Position numbers and translations under genes: made by a program | Assembly (NCBI RefSeq): GCF_002934265.1 | Contig: NZ_PTIX01000018.1 | Location: 85,809 to 149,808, forward strand | Direction of reading: 5' to 3' | Length of the DNA stretch: 64,000 nt | From: Actinokineospora auranticolor | GTDB lineage: Bacteria > Actinomycetota > Actinomycetes > Mycobacteriales > Pseudonocardiaceae | Part shown: in pieces, positions 17,657 to 26,662 of the stretch | How positions within the stretch are numbered: position 1 is the first letter of the stretch | Layout: each line of letters starts with the position of its first letter | Notes under the pieces: model-generated | Database searches by the model: none | What the model saw: only the letters and a program-made list of their open reading frames with translations | What the model was told of the DNA's origin: nothing

Positions 17657-17880
17657 CTCGCGCGGGCTTTCGGCTCAAGCTCCACCCGCGCACGCCACGG
17701 GGGTCGGCCTGTACCGGGCTGGCTGGTTCGCCCGCACCGTCAACCGCTACCTCATCTTCGGCACCGTCGCCGAGTCCTCGACGCCCAGTGGGATGAGGCC
17801 CGAGTCCAGCGGCCCCACGGGAGCTTCTTGGCTCAAGCCCCACCCGCGCACGCCACAGGAGCCAGCCTGCACCGGACCGA
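17548..17880. repeat. Degenerate tandem duplication of the ABC-F gene 3' end
   Basis: Copy 1 (17548-17722) spans the last codons of the ABC-F gene and the adjoining spacer. Copy 2 (17723-17880) repeats it in the spacer with small deletions, keeping CTGGTTCGCCCGCACC, CGCTACCTCATCTTC and GCACCGTCGCCGAGTC. A third copy starts at 17881 (CTGGTTCGCCCG) and then diverges. The copies are 175 and 158 bp long. The extra copies are non-coding. Confidence 0.8.
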
Positions 17881-18136
17881 CTGGTTCGCCCGATTCCCGA
17901 CCACCGGGTTCCGACGAACCAGCCGACCACCCGCGCGCACCACTCACCGAGCCCATGGACAGTGCCGCCGCTGTCCCGTGAACCCGTTGCCCGTGATGCC
18001 GTTGCCCGTGATGCCGTTGCCGTGAACCCGTTGGTGCCGAAACCGATCCGACTCAGCCCGGTTTCCACGTTACCGACGGCGGCCGACAAAACCCGGGGCT
18101 CTTCAGTTGCCTGTGGACAACTCGGCGGGATGTGGA
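17657..18136. other. Non-coding interval after ABC-F gene
   Basis: About 480 bp filled by the remains of the duplicated gene end and by a short tandem array at 17978-18041 (units such as CCGTTGCCCGTGATG, 15 bp, repeated about three times). A single TGTGGACAA, a Streptomyces-type DnaA-box match, lies at about 18111-18119. No gene seen. Confidence 0.6.
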
Positions 18137-18781
18137 CTACCGGCGGCGGAGCAGGAATCCGTGCTCCGTCAGGCTCTCCAGGGTGAACTTCTCCACCATC
18201 CGGTGGTCCGGCCGCTCCTCCTTGGCCACGTGCTCGATGTCGAACGCGCCGCCGAAGTAGGCCTCGATCTGGTCCGGGCCGACCGAGAACGGCGGCGAGG
18301 GCAGCGCGGGCCGGTACTCCAGCGTGTTGATGAAGTACCGCGTGCCCGGGGCCGCCAACTCCGTCATGGCCGCCACGTACCGCGGGCGCATCTCCTCCGG
18401 GAACGCGATCAGCGCCGCCCGGTCGTACACCAGGTCGAACTCGCCCACCTCGGCCGGGGACAGCGCGAACACGTCACGGTTCAGGATGGTCAGGTTGTCC
18501 TTGCGGTACACGCCTTCGGGGTCCTCCACAAGAGTGACCCCGTTGTCCGCCATGAACTCCTCGATGGCCTGCGGGACCAGCTCCACACCGACCACCGACA
18601 CCGCCTGCGCGGCGAAGAACAGCATGTCCGCCGTCTTGCCGCACAGCGGGACCAGCACGCGGGCGCCCGCCAGCAGGCCGCGCTCCGCGAGCATCCTGGC
18701 GTGGGGGTGGACCACCGGGAGGTGGAAGCTGGTCTTGGTGCCGCCCTCGTGCCAGGAATCTATCCAGAATTGGGTTTCCAC
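18137..18781 (-). CDS. TPMT-family S-adenosylmethionine-dependent methyltransferase
   Basis: 214 residues. The thiopurine methyltransferase pattern is clear: METQFWIDSWHEGGTKTSFH at the N-terminus, the SAM-binding segment VLVPLCGKTADMLFFA near residue 42, and DLVYDRAALIAFPEEMRPRY. Bacterial members methylate thiols, selenium or tellurium compounds or modify natural products; the substrate here is unknown. ATG 18781. Confidence 0.92.
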   Translation of the reverse strand: METQFWIDSWHEGGTKTSFHLPVVHPHARMLAERGLLAGARVLVPLCGKTADMLFFAAQAVSVVGVELVPQAIEEFMADNGVTLVEDPEGVYRKDNLTILNRDVFALSPAEVGEFDLVYDRAALIAFPEEMRPRYVAAMTELAAPGTRYFINTLEYRPALPSPPFSVGPDQIEAYFGGAFDIEHVAKEERPDHRMVEKFTLESLTEHGFLLRRR

Positions 18782-18853
18782 GCGGGGATTCTGGCAGGAC
18801 CTGGTTCACCCTAAAGGCTGGATTTTCGGGGACGTGACGTTTTTTCGCCGTGG

Positions 18854-18888
18854 CCGGGCGGCCGGGGCCCTCGCGCGCGGCCGCCCGG
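18854..18888 (-). terminator. Hairpin after rocD
   Basis: CCGGGCGGCCG (18854-18864) pairs perfectly with CGGCCGCCCGG (18878-18888), 13-nt loop. It lies 6 bp beyond the rocD stop. There is no U-tract on the minus strand, as is common for actinobacterial terminators. Confidence 0.6.
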
Positions 18889-18893
18889 TGTCC

Positions 18894-20108
18894 TCACGTC
18901 CCCAGCACCTCCGCGATCACGTCGACCCCGCGGTCGACCTCCGCCTCGGTCACGACCAGCGGCGGCGCCACCCGCAGCGTGGTCTCCTGGGTCTCCTTGC
19001 ACAGCACGCCGCGCGCCATCAGCGCCTCGGACGCCGCCCGGCCGCCCGGGCCGCCGGGCGCGATCTCCACGCCCGCCCACAGCCCGCGCCCCCGGACCTC
19101 CGCGACCCCGCGCCCGACCAGCTCGCCGAGCCGCCGGTGCAGGTGCTCGCCGACGACCCGCGACCGCTCCTGGAACTCGCCGGTGGCCAGCAGCTTGATC
19201 ACCGCGCGGCCCACCGCGCACGCCAACGGGTTACCCCCGAAAGTGGAGCCGTGCTCACCGGGGCGCAGCACGCCGAGCACCTCCCGGCGCCCGACGACCG
19301 CCGAGACCGGCAGGATCCCGCCGCCCAGCGCCTTGCCCAGCGTGTACAGGTCCGCGCGCACGCCGTCGTGGTCCAGCGCGAACAGCTCGCCGGTCCGGGC
19401 CAGGCCGGACTGGATCTCGTCCGCGATCAGCAGCACGTTGTTCTCGTCGCACAGCCGCCGCAGCTCCCGCAGGTACCCGGCGGGCGGCACGACCACCCCG
19501 GCCTCGCCCTGCACCGGCTCGACCAGCACGGCCGCGGTCCGGTCGGTGATCGCGGCCTCGACGGCCTGCGCGTCCCCGTACTTCACCGCGGTGAACCCCG
19601 GGGTGAACGGCCCGAAGTCCGCGCGGGCCACCTCGTCGGTGGAGAACGACACGATCGTGGTCGTCCGGCCGTGGAAGTTCGCGCCCGCGACGATGATCTG
19701 CGCGGTGTCCTGCGGCACGCCCTTGACCCGGTACGCCCACTTGCGGGCGACCTTGAGCGCCGACTCCACGGCCTCGGCGCCGGAGTTCATCGGCAGCACG
19801 AGGTCGGTCCCGGTCAGCTCCGCCAGCTCGCGGCAGAACGGCCCGAGCTGGTCGTGGTGGAACGCGCGGCTGGTCAGCGTGACCCGGTGCAGCTGCTCGA
19901 CCGCCGCCGCGACCAGGGCCGGGTGCCGGTGCCCGAAGTTGAGCGCGGAGTACCCGGCGAGGAAGTCCAGGTAGCGCTTGCCCTGCACGTCGGTCACCCA
20001 CGCGCCCTCGGCCTCGGCGATGACCACCGGCAGCGGGTGGTAGTTGTGCGTGCTCCACCGCTCGTCCAGCTCGATGAACGCGGCGGTGGTGGGAACGGTG
20101 GCGGTCAT
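18894..20108 (-). CDS. rocD: Ornithine--oxo-acid transaminase
   Basis: 404 residues, a class III PLP-dependent aminotransferase. The RocD-type N-terminus STHNYHPLPVVI and SALNFGHRHPAL are present, as are the substrate-gate region TLTSRAFHHDQLGPFC, the PLP aspartate (LLIADEIQSGLARTG) and the Schiff-base lysine (LYTLGKALGGG). It converts ornithine and a 2-oxo acid to glutamate semialdehyde. It is monocistronic in appearance, with a hairpin just downstream. No arginase or rocF neighbour in the window. Confidence 0.94.
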   Translation of the reverse strand: MTATVPTTAAFIELDERWSTHNYHPLPVVIAEAEGAWVTDVQGKRYLDFLAGYSALNFGHRHPALVAAAVEQLHRVTLTSRAFHHDQLGPFCRELAELTGTDLVLPMNSGAEAVESALKVARKWAYRVKGVPQDTAQIIVAGANFHGRTTTIVSFSTDEVARADFGPFTPGFTAVKYGDAQAVEAAITDRTAAVLVEPVQGEAGVVVPPAGYLRELRRLCDENNVLLIADEIQSGLARTGELFALDHDGVRADLYTLGKALGGGILPVSAVVGRREVLGVLRPGEHGSTFGGNPLACAVGRAVIKLLATGEFQERSRVVGEHLHRRLGELVGRGVAEVRGRGLWAGVEIAPGGPGGRAASEALMARGVLCKETQETTLRVAPPLVVTEAEVDRGVDVIAEVLGT

Positions 20109-20228
20109 GCTGCCAGGTTAGGCCCAGGTACGCGGTTGATTCATCCGTGGAGCGTTGCTTCTGCCGCGTGTTCGTTGCGCCATCACCCGATCTGGTGAGC
20201 GAATCGTTGCACCGGACGGGTGGCCCGC

Positions 20229-21200
20229 TCACGCTGGGAGCGGGGCGGGGGAGTTGGCCCCCTCCACCAGCAGCGCGGGCGCCCCCGTGCCGTCGGCCCG
20301 CGTCGACCACACGTCGTTGACGCCGTCCGGCCGCTGCAGGCCGTAGGTCACGGTGTCGTTATCCAGCCACACCGCCTGGTCGTCGACACTGTGCTCCTCC
20401 GCCAGCGGGGTGCGTCGCAGCATCTTCAGGTCGAGCACCGACAACCGCCACCCCTTCTTGGGATCCTCATCGATGGCGGACTTGAACGCCACGCGCGTAC
20501 CGTCCGGCGACACCGAGGCACACTCGACGTTCGTAGTGAGCGTGCGGACCGTGCGCGCACTCAGGTCGCCCTCGACCAGGTAGCGCTTACCGCCGGTCGA
20601 CAGGGTTGCGTAGAACCGGTTGTCGTCGCCGGTGAACGTGACACCCCAGTAGTTGGCGTCCGCTGCGGTCAAGGGCTTCCCCTCGACGGTGGCCTTGAAC
20701 TCCTCCAACGAGCTGACGACCGCACCGGTTTGCGTGTCCAAGATGCCGGTCTGCGTCGAGAAGCCCGTAGTGGCGTACGAGTGGCCTTCGAGGAACACCG
20801 TCCACGACACCATCCGCCCGCTCGCGGAGATCTTGAGCCGATTGGGGAAGCCGGTCAGCGGTACCGTCTTGCGCTCGTTCATCTGCGCGTCGAACACCAT
20901 AAGCCGAGTCGCGGTAAGCGCGTCCACCGGCGCGAGGCACGCGACCGTCCCGCCGGCCGCGTACGCGCGGTCGCACTTGCGCTCGCTGATCGTGCGCGGT
21001 CCGCGGGTGTCGCTCGCCGACACCGACGACAGCAGCCCGTTGGTCAGCACCTGCAACCGCGGGCCTGCCCGCAGCGCGCCCACGGTCTCCGCGTCGACGA
21101 CCTCGGCGGGCGCCGAGTTCGCGGCGTACGCGACAGCGGCGCCACCCAGGACCGCCGCGGCCACTACGGCGGTCAGGACACGTGCCTTGAGACTGAGCAT
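20229..21200 (-). CDS. Membrane-anchored or secreted TolB-like beta-propeller protein
   Basis: 323 residues. An N-terminal hydrophobic segment (VLTAVVAAAVLGGAAVAYAA) is a signal peptide or anchor. The rest has WD40/TolB-type blade motifs such as SASGRMVSWTVFLEGHSY, VSPDGTRVAFKSAI and VWSTRADGTG. The ATG shares one base with the stop of the upstream MFS gene (TGATG), so the two are coupled and probably work together, for example as transporter and extracytoplasmic accessory. That pairing is inference. No enzyme motif seen. Confidence 0.8.
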   Translation of the reverse strand: MLSLKARVLTAVVAAAVLGGAAVAYAANSAPAEVVDAETVGALRAGPRLQVLTNGLLSSVSASDTRGPRTISERKCDRAYAAGGTVACLAPVDALTATRLMVFDAQMNERKTVPLTGFPNRLKISASGRMVSWTVFLEGHSYATTGFSTQTGILDTQTGAVVSSLEEFKATVEGKPLTAADANYWGVTFTGDDNRFYATLSTGGKRYLVEGDLSARTVRTLTTNVECASVSPDGTRVAFKSAIDEDPKKGWRLSVLDLKMLRRTPLAEEHSVDDQAVWLDNDTVTYGLQRPDGVNDVWSTRADGTGAPALLVEGANSPAPLPA

Positions 21201-22441
21201 CAGACGGCCTTCCTGTTCACGTGGGCGAAAATCACCGCGGTGACGACGATGACGGTGACCACAGCCAAGGCGGCCGCGAGGCACGCGGCCGAGATCCCCC
21301 AGAGTTGCCACGCGAGTCCGAAGAGAACCGACGAACCAAGGTACGCAAGCGCTTGCCCCGTCTGCACCAGGGCCATTCCCGTGGCCCGCAGCGACTCCGG
21401 CAGCACTCGACCGGCCAATGCCATCAGCACACCGTCGGTCGCGGCGTAGAACAGCCCGTAGAGGCAGAGGACGAGCACGATGAGCGGTATCCCGCTGAAC
21501 GGCCCCAACAGCGCCAGGTAGGCCCCGGCCAGTGCGCAGTACCCGCCGAGCATTACCCGCGAGCGACCCACTTTGTCCGCGAGGACGCCAAGAGGGGCAG
21601 CCAGTAGCAGGTAGACCAAACTCGTCCCCACCGCCAACACGGGGAACCAACCGACGGCGAGGTCGCCGCGCTCTTGGAGCATCAGGTAGACGAATCCGTC
21701 TCCCACGGTCACCAGCCCGAGTAGCGTCGCGGCCAGAAGAAGGGCTCGCACGCCCGGTAGGCGTAAGAGGCCCGTGGCTGCGCGTACCGACACCGCCTTG
21801 CGCGCAACGGGCTCCTGCTTGTTCTGCACGAACAGCACGAGCACCACGACCGCGAAGGCTGCGATCACGAAGCTGGTGAAGAACACCGCGTCGAACGCCT
21901 GCGAGCCCGCGTACGCCAACACGGCCAGCGCGACAAGAGGCCCGGCGAAGGCTCCGGTGGCGTCCATGGCACGGTGCACGCCGAACGCGCGCCCCAGGTG
22001 CTCTTGCGGCGTGGACAGGGTTATCAGCGCGTCCCGCGGTCCGGTGCGCATCCCCTTGCCCGCGCGATCCGCCGTGATGGCCAACCCGATCAGGCCGGTG
22101 GAGTTGCCCGCCGCTATCAGCCCCAGTTTGGCCACCGACGAGATCCCGTACCCCAGGCCCGCCACGGTCTTGTGTCTGTTCGTGCGGTCGGCGAGGTACC
22201 CGCCGACCAGACGCAGAAGAGCCGTCGCGCCCGTATAGAGGCCGTCGATGGCCCCATACGCCAAGGGGCTCATGTTCAGTCCGATGACCAGGTACAGCGG
22301 CAGGACGGCGGTGACCATCTCCGAGGAGATGTCAGTGATCAGGCTTACCGCGCCAAGGGCCAGCACATTGCCGCCGACCCTCCACTTGCGGCTCTTACCG
22401 GCCTCGGTCACCTGCGGCGTGGTGACGGTGGACAGGTACAC
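21200..22441 (-). CDS. Major facilitator superfamily transporter
   Basis: About 413 residues, with roughly twelve membrane segments. The motif A-type loop GGYLADRTNRHKTVAGLGYG and its second-half counterpart LGVLADKVGRSRVMLGG are present. The sequence SLITDISSEMVTAVLPLYL near the N-terminus is typical of a drug/metabolite exporter subfamily. I chose GTG 22441 (VYLSTVTTPQ) because GGAGG sits six bases upstream; a longer in-frame form has no such signal. It is coupled to the beta-propeller gene. Confidence 0.9.
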   Translation of the reverse strand: MYLSTVTTPQVTEAGKSRKWRVGGNVLALGAVSLITDISSEMVTAVLPLYLVIGLNMSPLAYGAIDGLYTGATALLRLVGGYLADRTNRHKTVAGLGYGISSVAKLGLIAAGNSTGLIGLAITADRAGKGMRTGPRDALITLSTPQEHLGRAFGVHRAMDATGAFAGPLVALAVLAYAGSQAFDAVFFTSFVIAAFAVVVLVLFVQNKQEPVARKAVSVRAATGLLRLPGVRALLLAATLLGLVTVGDGFVYLMLQERGDLAVGWFPVLAVGTSLVYLLLAAPLGVLADKVGRSRVMLGGYCALAGAYLALLGPFSGIPLIVLVLCLYGLFYAATDGVLMALAGRVLPESLRATGMALVQTGQALAYLGSSVLFGLAWQLWGISAACLAAALAVVTVIVVTAVIFAHVNRKAV

Positions 22442-22618
22442 GCAACACCTCCGAGCGGGCAGGGGAGTGCTGCCGGACCCCGGAGGGCCCGGCAGCACTA
22501 CGGAACCGACTGCGTTCGTCTTCCCAAGACCACCCCGACCGTCACAACACCCAAGCGGTGGTTACCTCACCGAGCCGGGGACGGTGCCGGGCGGGGGTGG
22601 GTGGTGGGAGGAATGAAC

Positions 22619-24031
22619 TCAGTGGCAGGAGTTGGTACCGCTGTCGGTGTACGTCTTGCCCGCCTCCGGCACGAACTGCCAGTCGTAGCTGTTGGCGTGC
22701 AGGGTGAACTTGAGGACGCCGTGCGTGTTGCTGTTGCGCGCCTCGCTGTTGGGCTGGATGGTGCCGAAGCCGTAGAAGCCCGCGCCGCCCATGCCCGCGA
22801 CGAAGTGCCGGATGCCGCGCGTGGCATCGGCCGTGCCGCTGGGGTTCATCGGCGCGAACCGCTCGTACTGGTGGTTGTGGCCGGTCACGATCACCTCGGC
22901 GTTGTTGTCGTACAACGCCTGCACCAGCGGGCCGGTGGAGCTGTCCGGCGCGTGGTTGGAGCCGGAGGTGAACCGCGGCTTGTGCCAGTAGGCCAGGGTG
23001 CAGGGCTTGGTGTTGGCCGCGAGGTCCTGGCGCAGCCACACTTCCTGCGGCGAGCCGACGGACTTGCTGATCTCGCTGTTGAGCGACACGACGTGCCAGT
23101 TGCCCAGGTCGTACGAGTAGTAGCCGAGACCTGAAGTGCCCGCCTGCGCGCCGAAGTAGCCGTAGTAGCCGGTGGCGCCGGAGGTGTTGTAGTCATGGTT
23201 GCCGGGCGAGGGGCGCGTGCGCGCCTTGTGCCGACCCCACGTCGGGTTGTAGTAGGTGGTGAACTGCGACGCAGTGCCGTCCGGGTAGACGTTGTCGCCG
23301 GTGGTGAAGACCGTGCCGGAGATGCCGTCGAGCAGGTTCGCGGTCGCCGTGTCACCGGAACCGGAGTCCGCGATGTCGCCCGCGCCAACCAGGACGGGGT
23401 CGGCGGACTGGCCGGTCGTAGTAGTAGTGGTGGTGGGCGGTGTGGTGGTGGTGTCGCTGGAGATGACCAACTGTGGCGCGGTGGCGCTACCGGACTCGCG
23501 AGAGTCGTAGTCGGCGCCGTCGCTGTTGGTGGAGGTGATGGCGATGCTGTACGTGCCGTTGCCGGTGACCGCCGAGGTCACGTCGACCTCGTACCAGGCG
23601 TTGCGGCTGACCGAGCCCAGGGTGCCCAGGGTGGCGCCGTCGATGGCGGGCTGGTTCGACCAGGTGGTGGCGGTCTCCGACCAGGTGTTGTTCGACACCG
23701 CGCGGAAGGTGCCCCCGGCGGGGCTGTTCGAGCCGCTGACGTCGTCGGTGTGCACCCGCAGCTTGGCGTTGGCGACCGGCGCGGTGAGCCCGCTGACGGT
23801 GAACCGCAGGAAGATCCGCTTGACCGGCGAGTTGTCGACCCCGAGCTGGCCGGAGGTGCCGTAGTTGGTGCCGGTCGAGCCGTTGTCCACGTAGGTGTCG
23901 GCGGCGGGGGTGAAGGTGGTCGTCGCGGCGGAGGCCACGTTGCCGCCGCCGGTCACGGCGACCGCGGTGGCCGCGGCGACGGCGACCGCCGACGCGACCG
24001 CCACCCTGGCTTTGGCTGTGCGACTGGACAT
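22619..24031 (-). CDS. Secreted metallophosphoesterase with DNRLRE/CBM96-type domain
   Basis: About 470 residues. The signal peptide ends near ASA; a beta-sandwich domain follows (residues about 35-190, with DTYVDNGSTGTNYGTSGQL and RIFLRFTVSGL, typical of DNRLRE/CBM96 modules). Then come a Thr/Pro linker and a calcineurin-like phosphoesterase domain with GAGDIADSG, TGDNVYPDG, PGNHDY and VTGHNHQYERFAP. The metal-binding Asp, Asn and His residues are all present. It resembles secreted phosphatases of actinomycetes, acting outside the cell. ATG 24031 has a GGAAGGG signal seven bases upstream. Confidence 0.93.
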   Translation of the reverse strand: MSSRTAKARVAVASAVAVAAATAVAVTGGGNVASAATTTFTPAADTYVDNGSTGTNYGTSGQLGVDNSPVKRIFLRFTVSGLTAPVANAKLRVHTDDVSGSNSPAGGTFRAVSNNTWSETATTWSNQPAIDGATLGTLGSVSRNAWYEVDVTSAVTGNGTYSIAITSTNSDGADYDSRESGSATAPQLVISSDTTTTPPTTTTTTTGQSADPVLVGAGDIADSGSGDTATANLLDGISGTVFTTGDNVYPDGTASQFTTYYNPTWGRHKARTRPSPGNHDYNTSGATGYYGYFGAQAGTSGLGYYSYDLGNWHVVSLNSEISKSVGSPQEVWLRQDLAANTKPCTLAYWHKPRFTSGSNHAPDSSTGPLVQALYDNNAEVIVTGHNHQYERFAPMNPSGTADATRGIRHFVAGMGGAGFYGFGTIQPNSEARNSNTHGVLKFTLHANSYDWQFVPEAGKTYTDSGTNSCH

Positions 24032-24156
24032 GAGGATGCCCTTCCCTGGGTCGGTAGTCCGTTCGGGACTCCTCACCTTCCCGGGCGCCCCCAAACGATC
24101 ACCACGGCGTCTTCGGACGGTCAGATGGCGCCCGGGTGAACAGTCCGGTTGCGGGG

Positions 24157-24762
24157 TCAGTGCGCGCGGTAGCCGTAGAGAAAAGCGCGCACTCCCGTTG
24201 TGGCGATCTCGTCCAACTCCGCCTCTGTGGGGCGTGTGCGCAGGGAAGGGTTCTGGGTGGACACCAGCATCATGAAGTGGATAGCGCCACGCACGGGGTC
24301 GTCGAGTCGTAGTAGGCCCCGGTCGGCCAGTTCGGAGAACTTGGCCGCGAGTTCACGTTGGGCCCGTAGTGGACCGTTCTCCTGCCATGCCACAAGAGCC
24401 GCCTCCGGCACATGTGCGGTTTCCACGTTCACTTGGCGGACAAGGGCGAAGTGGTCGGGGAACTCCTCGGTGGAGCGCACCCACGCGATGGCGAACGCGA
24501 CCAGGTCCGCTTCCAGGTCGGTGACCTTGGACAGGTGCCGGTCGATGGTCGCGGTCTGCGCGTCGGCGACCCGGGTCGCGCTCTCCTCGATGACCGCGCC
24601 GAACAGGGCCGCCTTGTCGGCGAAGTGGTTGTAGATGGTCCGGGTCGACACCCCCGCCGCCGCCGAGATGGCGTCGATGCTGGCGCGGGTGTAGCCGTCG
24701 CGGGCGAAGGTGGCCAGCGCGCCGTCGAGGATCGAACGGCGTTTGTCGGCTAGTCGGACCAT
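24157..24762 (-). CDS. TetR/AcrR family regulator
   Basis: 201 residues. The N-terminal helix-turn-helix reads ARDGYTRASIDAISAAAGVS followed by TRTIYNHFADKAALF. The C-terminal ligand domain is of the TetR_C_7-like/AefR kind. It is divergent from an FMN reductase gene across a 62-bp spacer that holds a dyad, so it probably represses that gene and itself. ATG 24762. Confidence 0.93.
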   Translation of the reverse strand: MVRLADKRRSILDGALATFARDGYTRASIDAISAAAGVSTRTIYNHFADKAALFGAVIEESATRVADAQTATIDRHLSKVTDLEADLVAFAIAWVRSTEEFPDHFALVRQVNVETAHVPEAALVAWQENGPLRAQRELAAKFSELADRGLLRLDDPVRGAIHFMMLVSTQNPSLRTRPTEAELDEIATTGVRAFLYGYRAH

Positions 24763-24790
24763 GGGCGGCCTCCGGGTGCAACGGGCGTTT

Positions 24791-24813
24791 TACAGTTTGC
24801 CATGCACGTTGTA
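24791..24813. promoter_or_regulatory. Candidate TetR operator
   Basis: A 23-bp interrupted dyad of pattern TACA-N3-TGC-N3-GCA-N3-TGTA in the short spacer between the divergent TetR and FMN-reductase genes. Position and symmetry fit an operator controlling both; binding is inferred. Confidence 0.5.
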
Positions 24814-24824
24814 CTTTACCTGAC

Positions 24825-25421
24825 ATGACCCGCATCGCCGTCATCACCGGCAGCACCCGCCCCGGCCGCCGCGCGCTCGCCGTCGCAGAGTGGGTGGTCA
24901 CCGCCGCCCGCGCCCACTACCCGGCCGAGGTCGGCGTCGGCCTGGTCGACCTCGCCGACTTCGCGCTCCCCCTGCTGGACGAACCGGCCCCCGCCATCAC
25001 CGGCGACTACCGCAACCCCCACACCCTCGCGTGGTCCAAGACCATCGCCGCCTACGACGGCTTCGTGTTCGTCACCCCCGAGTACAACCACTCGTACCCG
25101 GCCTCCCTGAAGAACGCCCTGGACTACCTCTACGCCGAGTGGCACGACAAGGCGGCGGGCTTCGTCAGCTACGGCCCCCAAGCCGCCGGCGTCCGCGCGG
25201 TCGAACACCTCCGCCTGAGCCTCGCCGAACTCAAGGTCGCCGGCGTCCGAACCCAGGTGGCCCTCTCGATGCACACCGACTTCACCATCACCAACCCCCT
25301 GGAACAGGGCGACTTCACCCCCGCCCCGCGCCAACTCACCACCCTCCACGTCCTCCTCGACGAAGTCCACGACTGGTCCCGGGCCCTCGCCACCCTGCGC
25401 GCGTCCGCGGTCGCGGCCTGA
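24825..25421 (+). CDS. NADPH-dependent FMN reductase (flavodoxin-like)
   Basis: 198 residues. The flavin phosphate loop ITGSTRPGRRA lies at the start, and TPEYNHSYPASLKNALDY is the hallmark of NADPH-dependent FMN reductase/azoreductase-type proteins. SYGPQAAGVRAVEHLR completes the fold. Likely quinone or electrophile reduction under control of the divergent TetR protein. ATG 24825, 11 bp from the dyad. Confidence 0.93.
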   Translation: MTRIAVITGSTRPGRRALAVAEWVVTAARAHYPAEVGVGLVDLADFALPLLDEPAPAITGDYRNPHTLAWSKTIAAYDGFVFVTPEYNHSYPASLKNALDYLYAEWHDKAAGFVSYGPQAAGVRAVEHLRLSLAELKVAGVRTQVALSMHTDFTITNPLEQGDFTPAPRQLTTLHVLLDEVHDWSRALATLRASAVAA

Positions 25422-25564
25422 CCGGTCTGTCCACAGGCTTGATCGTCTTCTCCGCGAACCGTCGGTGCCCGCCGGTAGGCTGGATACCGGGGGCCGGAGG
25501 CATCACGGCCCTCGCGGTAGAGGTCGCGTCCGTACCCTGTGGACACTCCACCCGGATACGCGGA

Positions 25565-25600
25565 AGGGACCGCGCGAGCCCCGAAACCCGCGCGGTCCCT
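25565..25600. terminator. Bidirectional terminator hairpin
   Basis: AGGGACCGCGCG (25565-25576) pairs perfectly with CGCGCGGTCCCT (25589-25600), 12-nt loop. It lies between the convergent FMN-reductase and protease genes. Confidence 0.75.
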
Positions 25601-25613
25601 CCTCCCTCGAAGA

Positions 25614-26510
25614 TCAGCTGATCTGCGCGACCACCTCCTTGGCCGCGTTGACCGGGATGCTGAACCCGATGCCCACGCTGCCCGCCGCGCCGTCCGCACT
25701 GGACACCGGCGAGTAGATGGCCGAGTTGATCCCGATCACCCGACCGGTCGTGTCGAACAGCGGCCCGCCCGAGTTGCCCTGGTTGATCGACGCGTCCGTC
25801 TGGATGGCCTTGTACGACACCGAGGACGAAGTCGACGCCGCCCGGCCGCGCATGTCGCGGCTGTCGCTCTCCGCCGGGATCTTCACGTCGCGGTCGAGCG
25901 CGCTGACGATCCCGGTCGTCACGGTCCCCTGCAACCCGGCGGGGGAGCCGATCGCGATCACCTCGTCACCCACCCGCACCTGCGAGGAGTCGCCGAGTTC
26001 GGCGGCGGTCAACCCGCTGACGCCGGTCGCCTGCACGACGGCCAGGTCCGCCGACGCGTCGGTGCCCACTACGGAAGCCTTGGCGGTCTTACCGTCGGAG
26101 AAGGTGATCGTGATGTCCCGCGCACCGGACACCACGTGGTTGTTGGTCAGGATGCGCCCGTCCGAGGTCAGGACGACGCCGGAGCCGATGCCCTCGGCGT
26201 TGCTCGTGCGCACGCTGATCTCCACCACGCTCGGCATCACCTTCTCCACCACCGCGCTGATGTCGGTCGGCACCGTCGCGGACGCGGTCTGCGCGTTCGT
26301 GCTCACCGTGTAAGGGGCGGCCGTGGCGCCGTCGGACCCGATGAACGCGCCCGCCACGCCGCCGAGCGCGCCCGCGCCGAGCACCGACGCCGCCACCAGG
26401 GCGACCGTGCCGCGTCGAATGCGATTCCGCGGGGCCTGGGAATGACCTGGGTACGTCGGGTGCGCGTAGAGGGGGAGTTGCTGCTGCTGCGGTCCGGGGT
26501 ACGTGTCCAT
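25614..26510 (-). CDS. HtrA-like membrane-anchored trypsin-type serine protease, no PDZ domain
   Basis: 298 residues. A short cytoplasmic Gln/Pro-rich start (YPGPQQQQLPLYAHPTYPG), one membrane segment (about 30-55, VALVAASVLGAGALGGVAG), then a trypsin-fold domain. The triad is visible: His in ILTNNHVV, Asp in ASADLAVV, Ser in INQGNSGGPLFD. The protein ends soon after GIGFSIPVNAAKEVVAQ, so the PDZ domain typical of DegP/HtrA is missing. Likely an extracytoplasmic quality-control protease. The ATG 26510 leaves about 150 bp to the divergent S9 peptidase gene. Confidence 0.93.
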   Translation of the reverse strand: MDTYPGPQQQQLPLYAHPTYPGHSQAPRNRIRRGTVALVAASVLGAGALGGVAGAFIGSDGATAAPYTVSTNAQTASATVPTDISAVVEKVMPSVVEISVRTSNAEGIGSGVVLTSDGRILTNNHVVSGARDITITFSDGKTAKASVVGTDASADLAVVQATGVSGLTAAELGDSSQVRVGDEVIAIGSPAGLQGTVTTGIVSALDRDVKIPAESDSRDMRGRAASTSSSVSYKAIQTDASINQGNSGGPLFDTTGRVIGINSAIYSPVSSADGAAGSVGIGFSIPVNAAKEVVAQIS

Positions 26511-26662
26511 GGCACCAACTGTCGGACCCGCGCTTATGAGGAACCTGTGGAATCCCAGGGGATTACCCAAGAACCCGGGAACCGGCCACTTGTCCACATA
26601 CCCAGAACCTGTCCACACCCCACGCCTCCACCCTGCCGCGCCAGCCCACGGGCGGATAGGTT

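Noticed and set aside
26588..26625. TTGTCCACA and CTGTCCACA words as DnaA boxes
   Set aside because: Only two, in a promoter gap; insufficient for any origin or regulatory claim.
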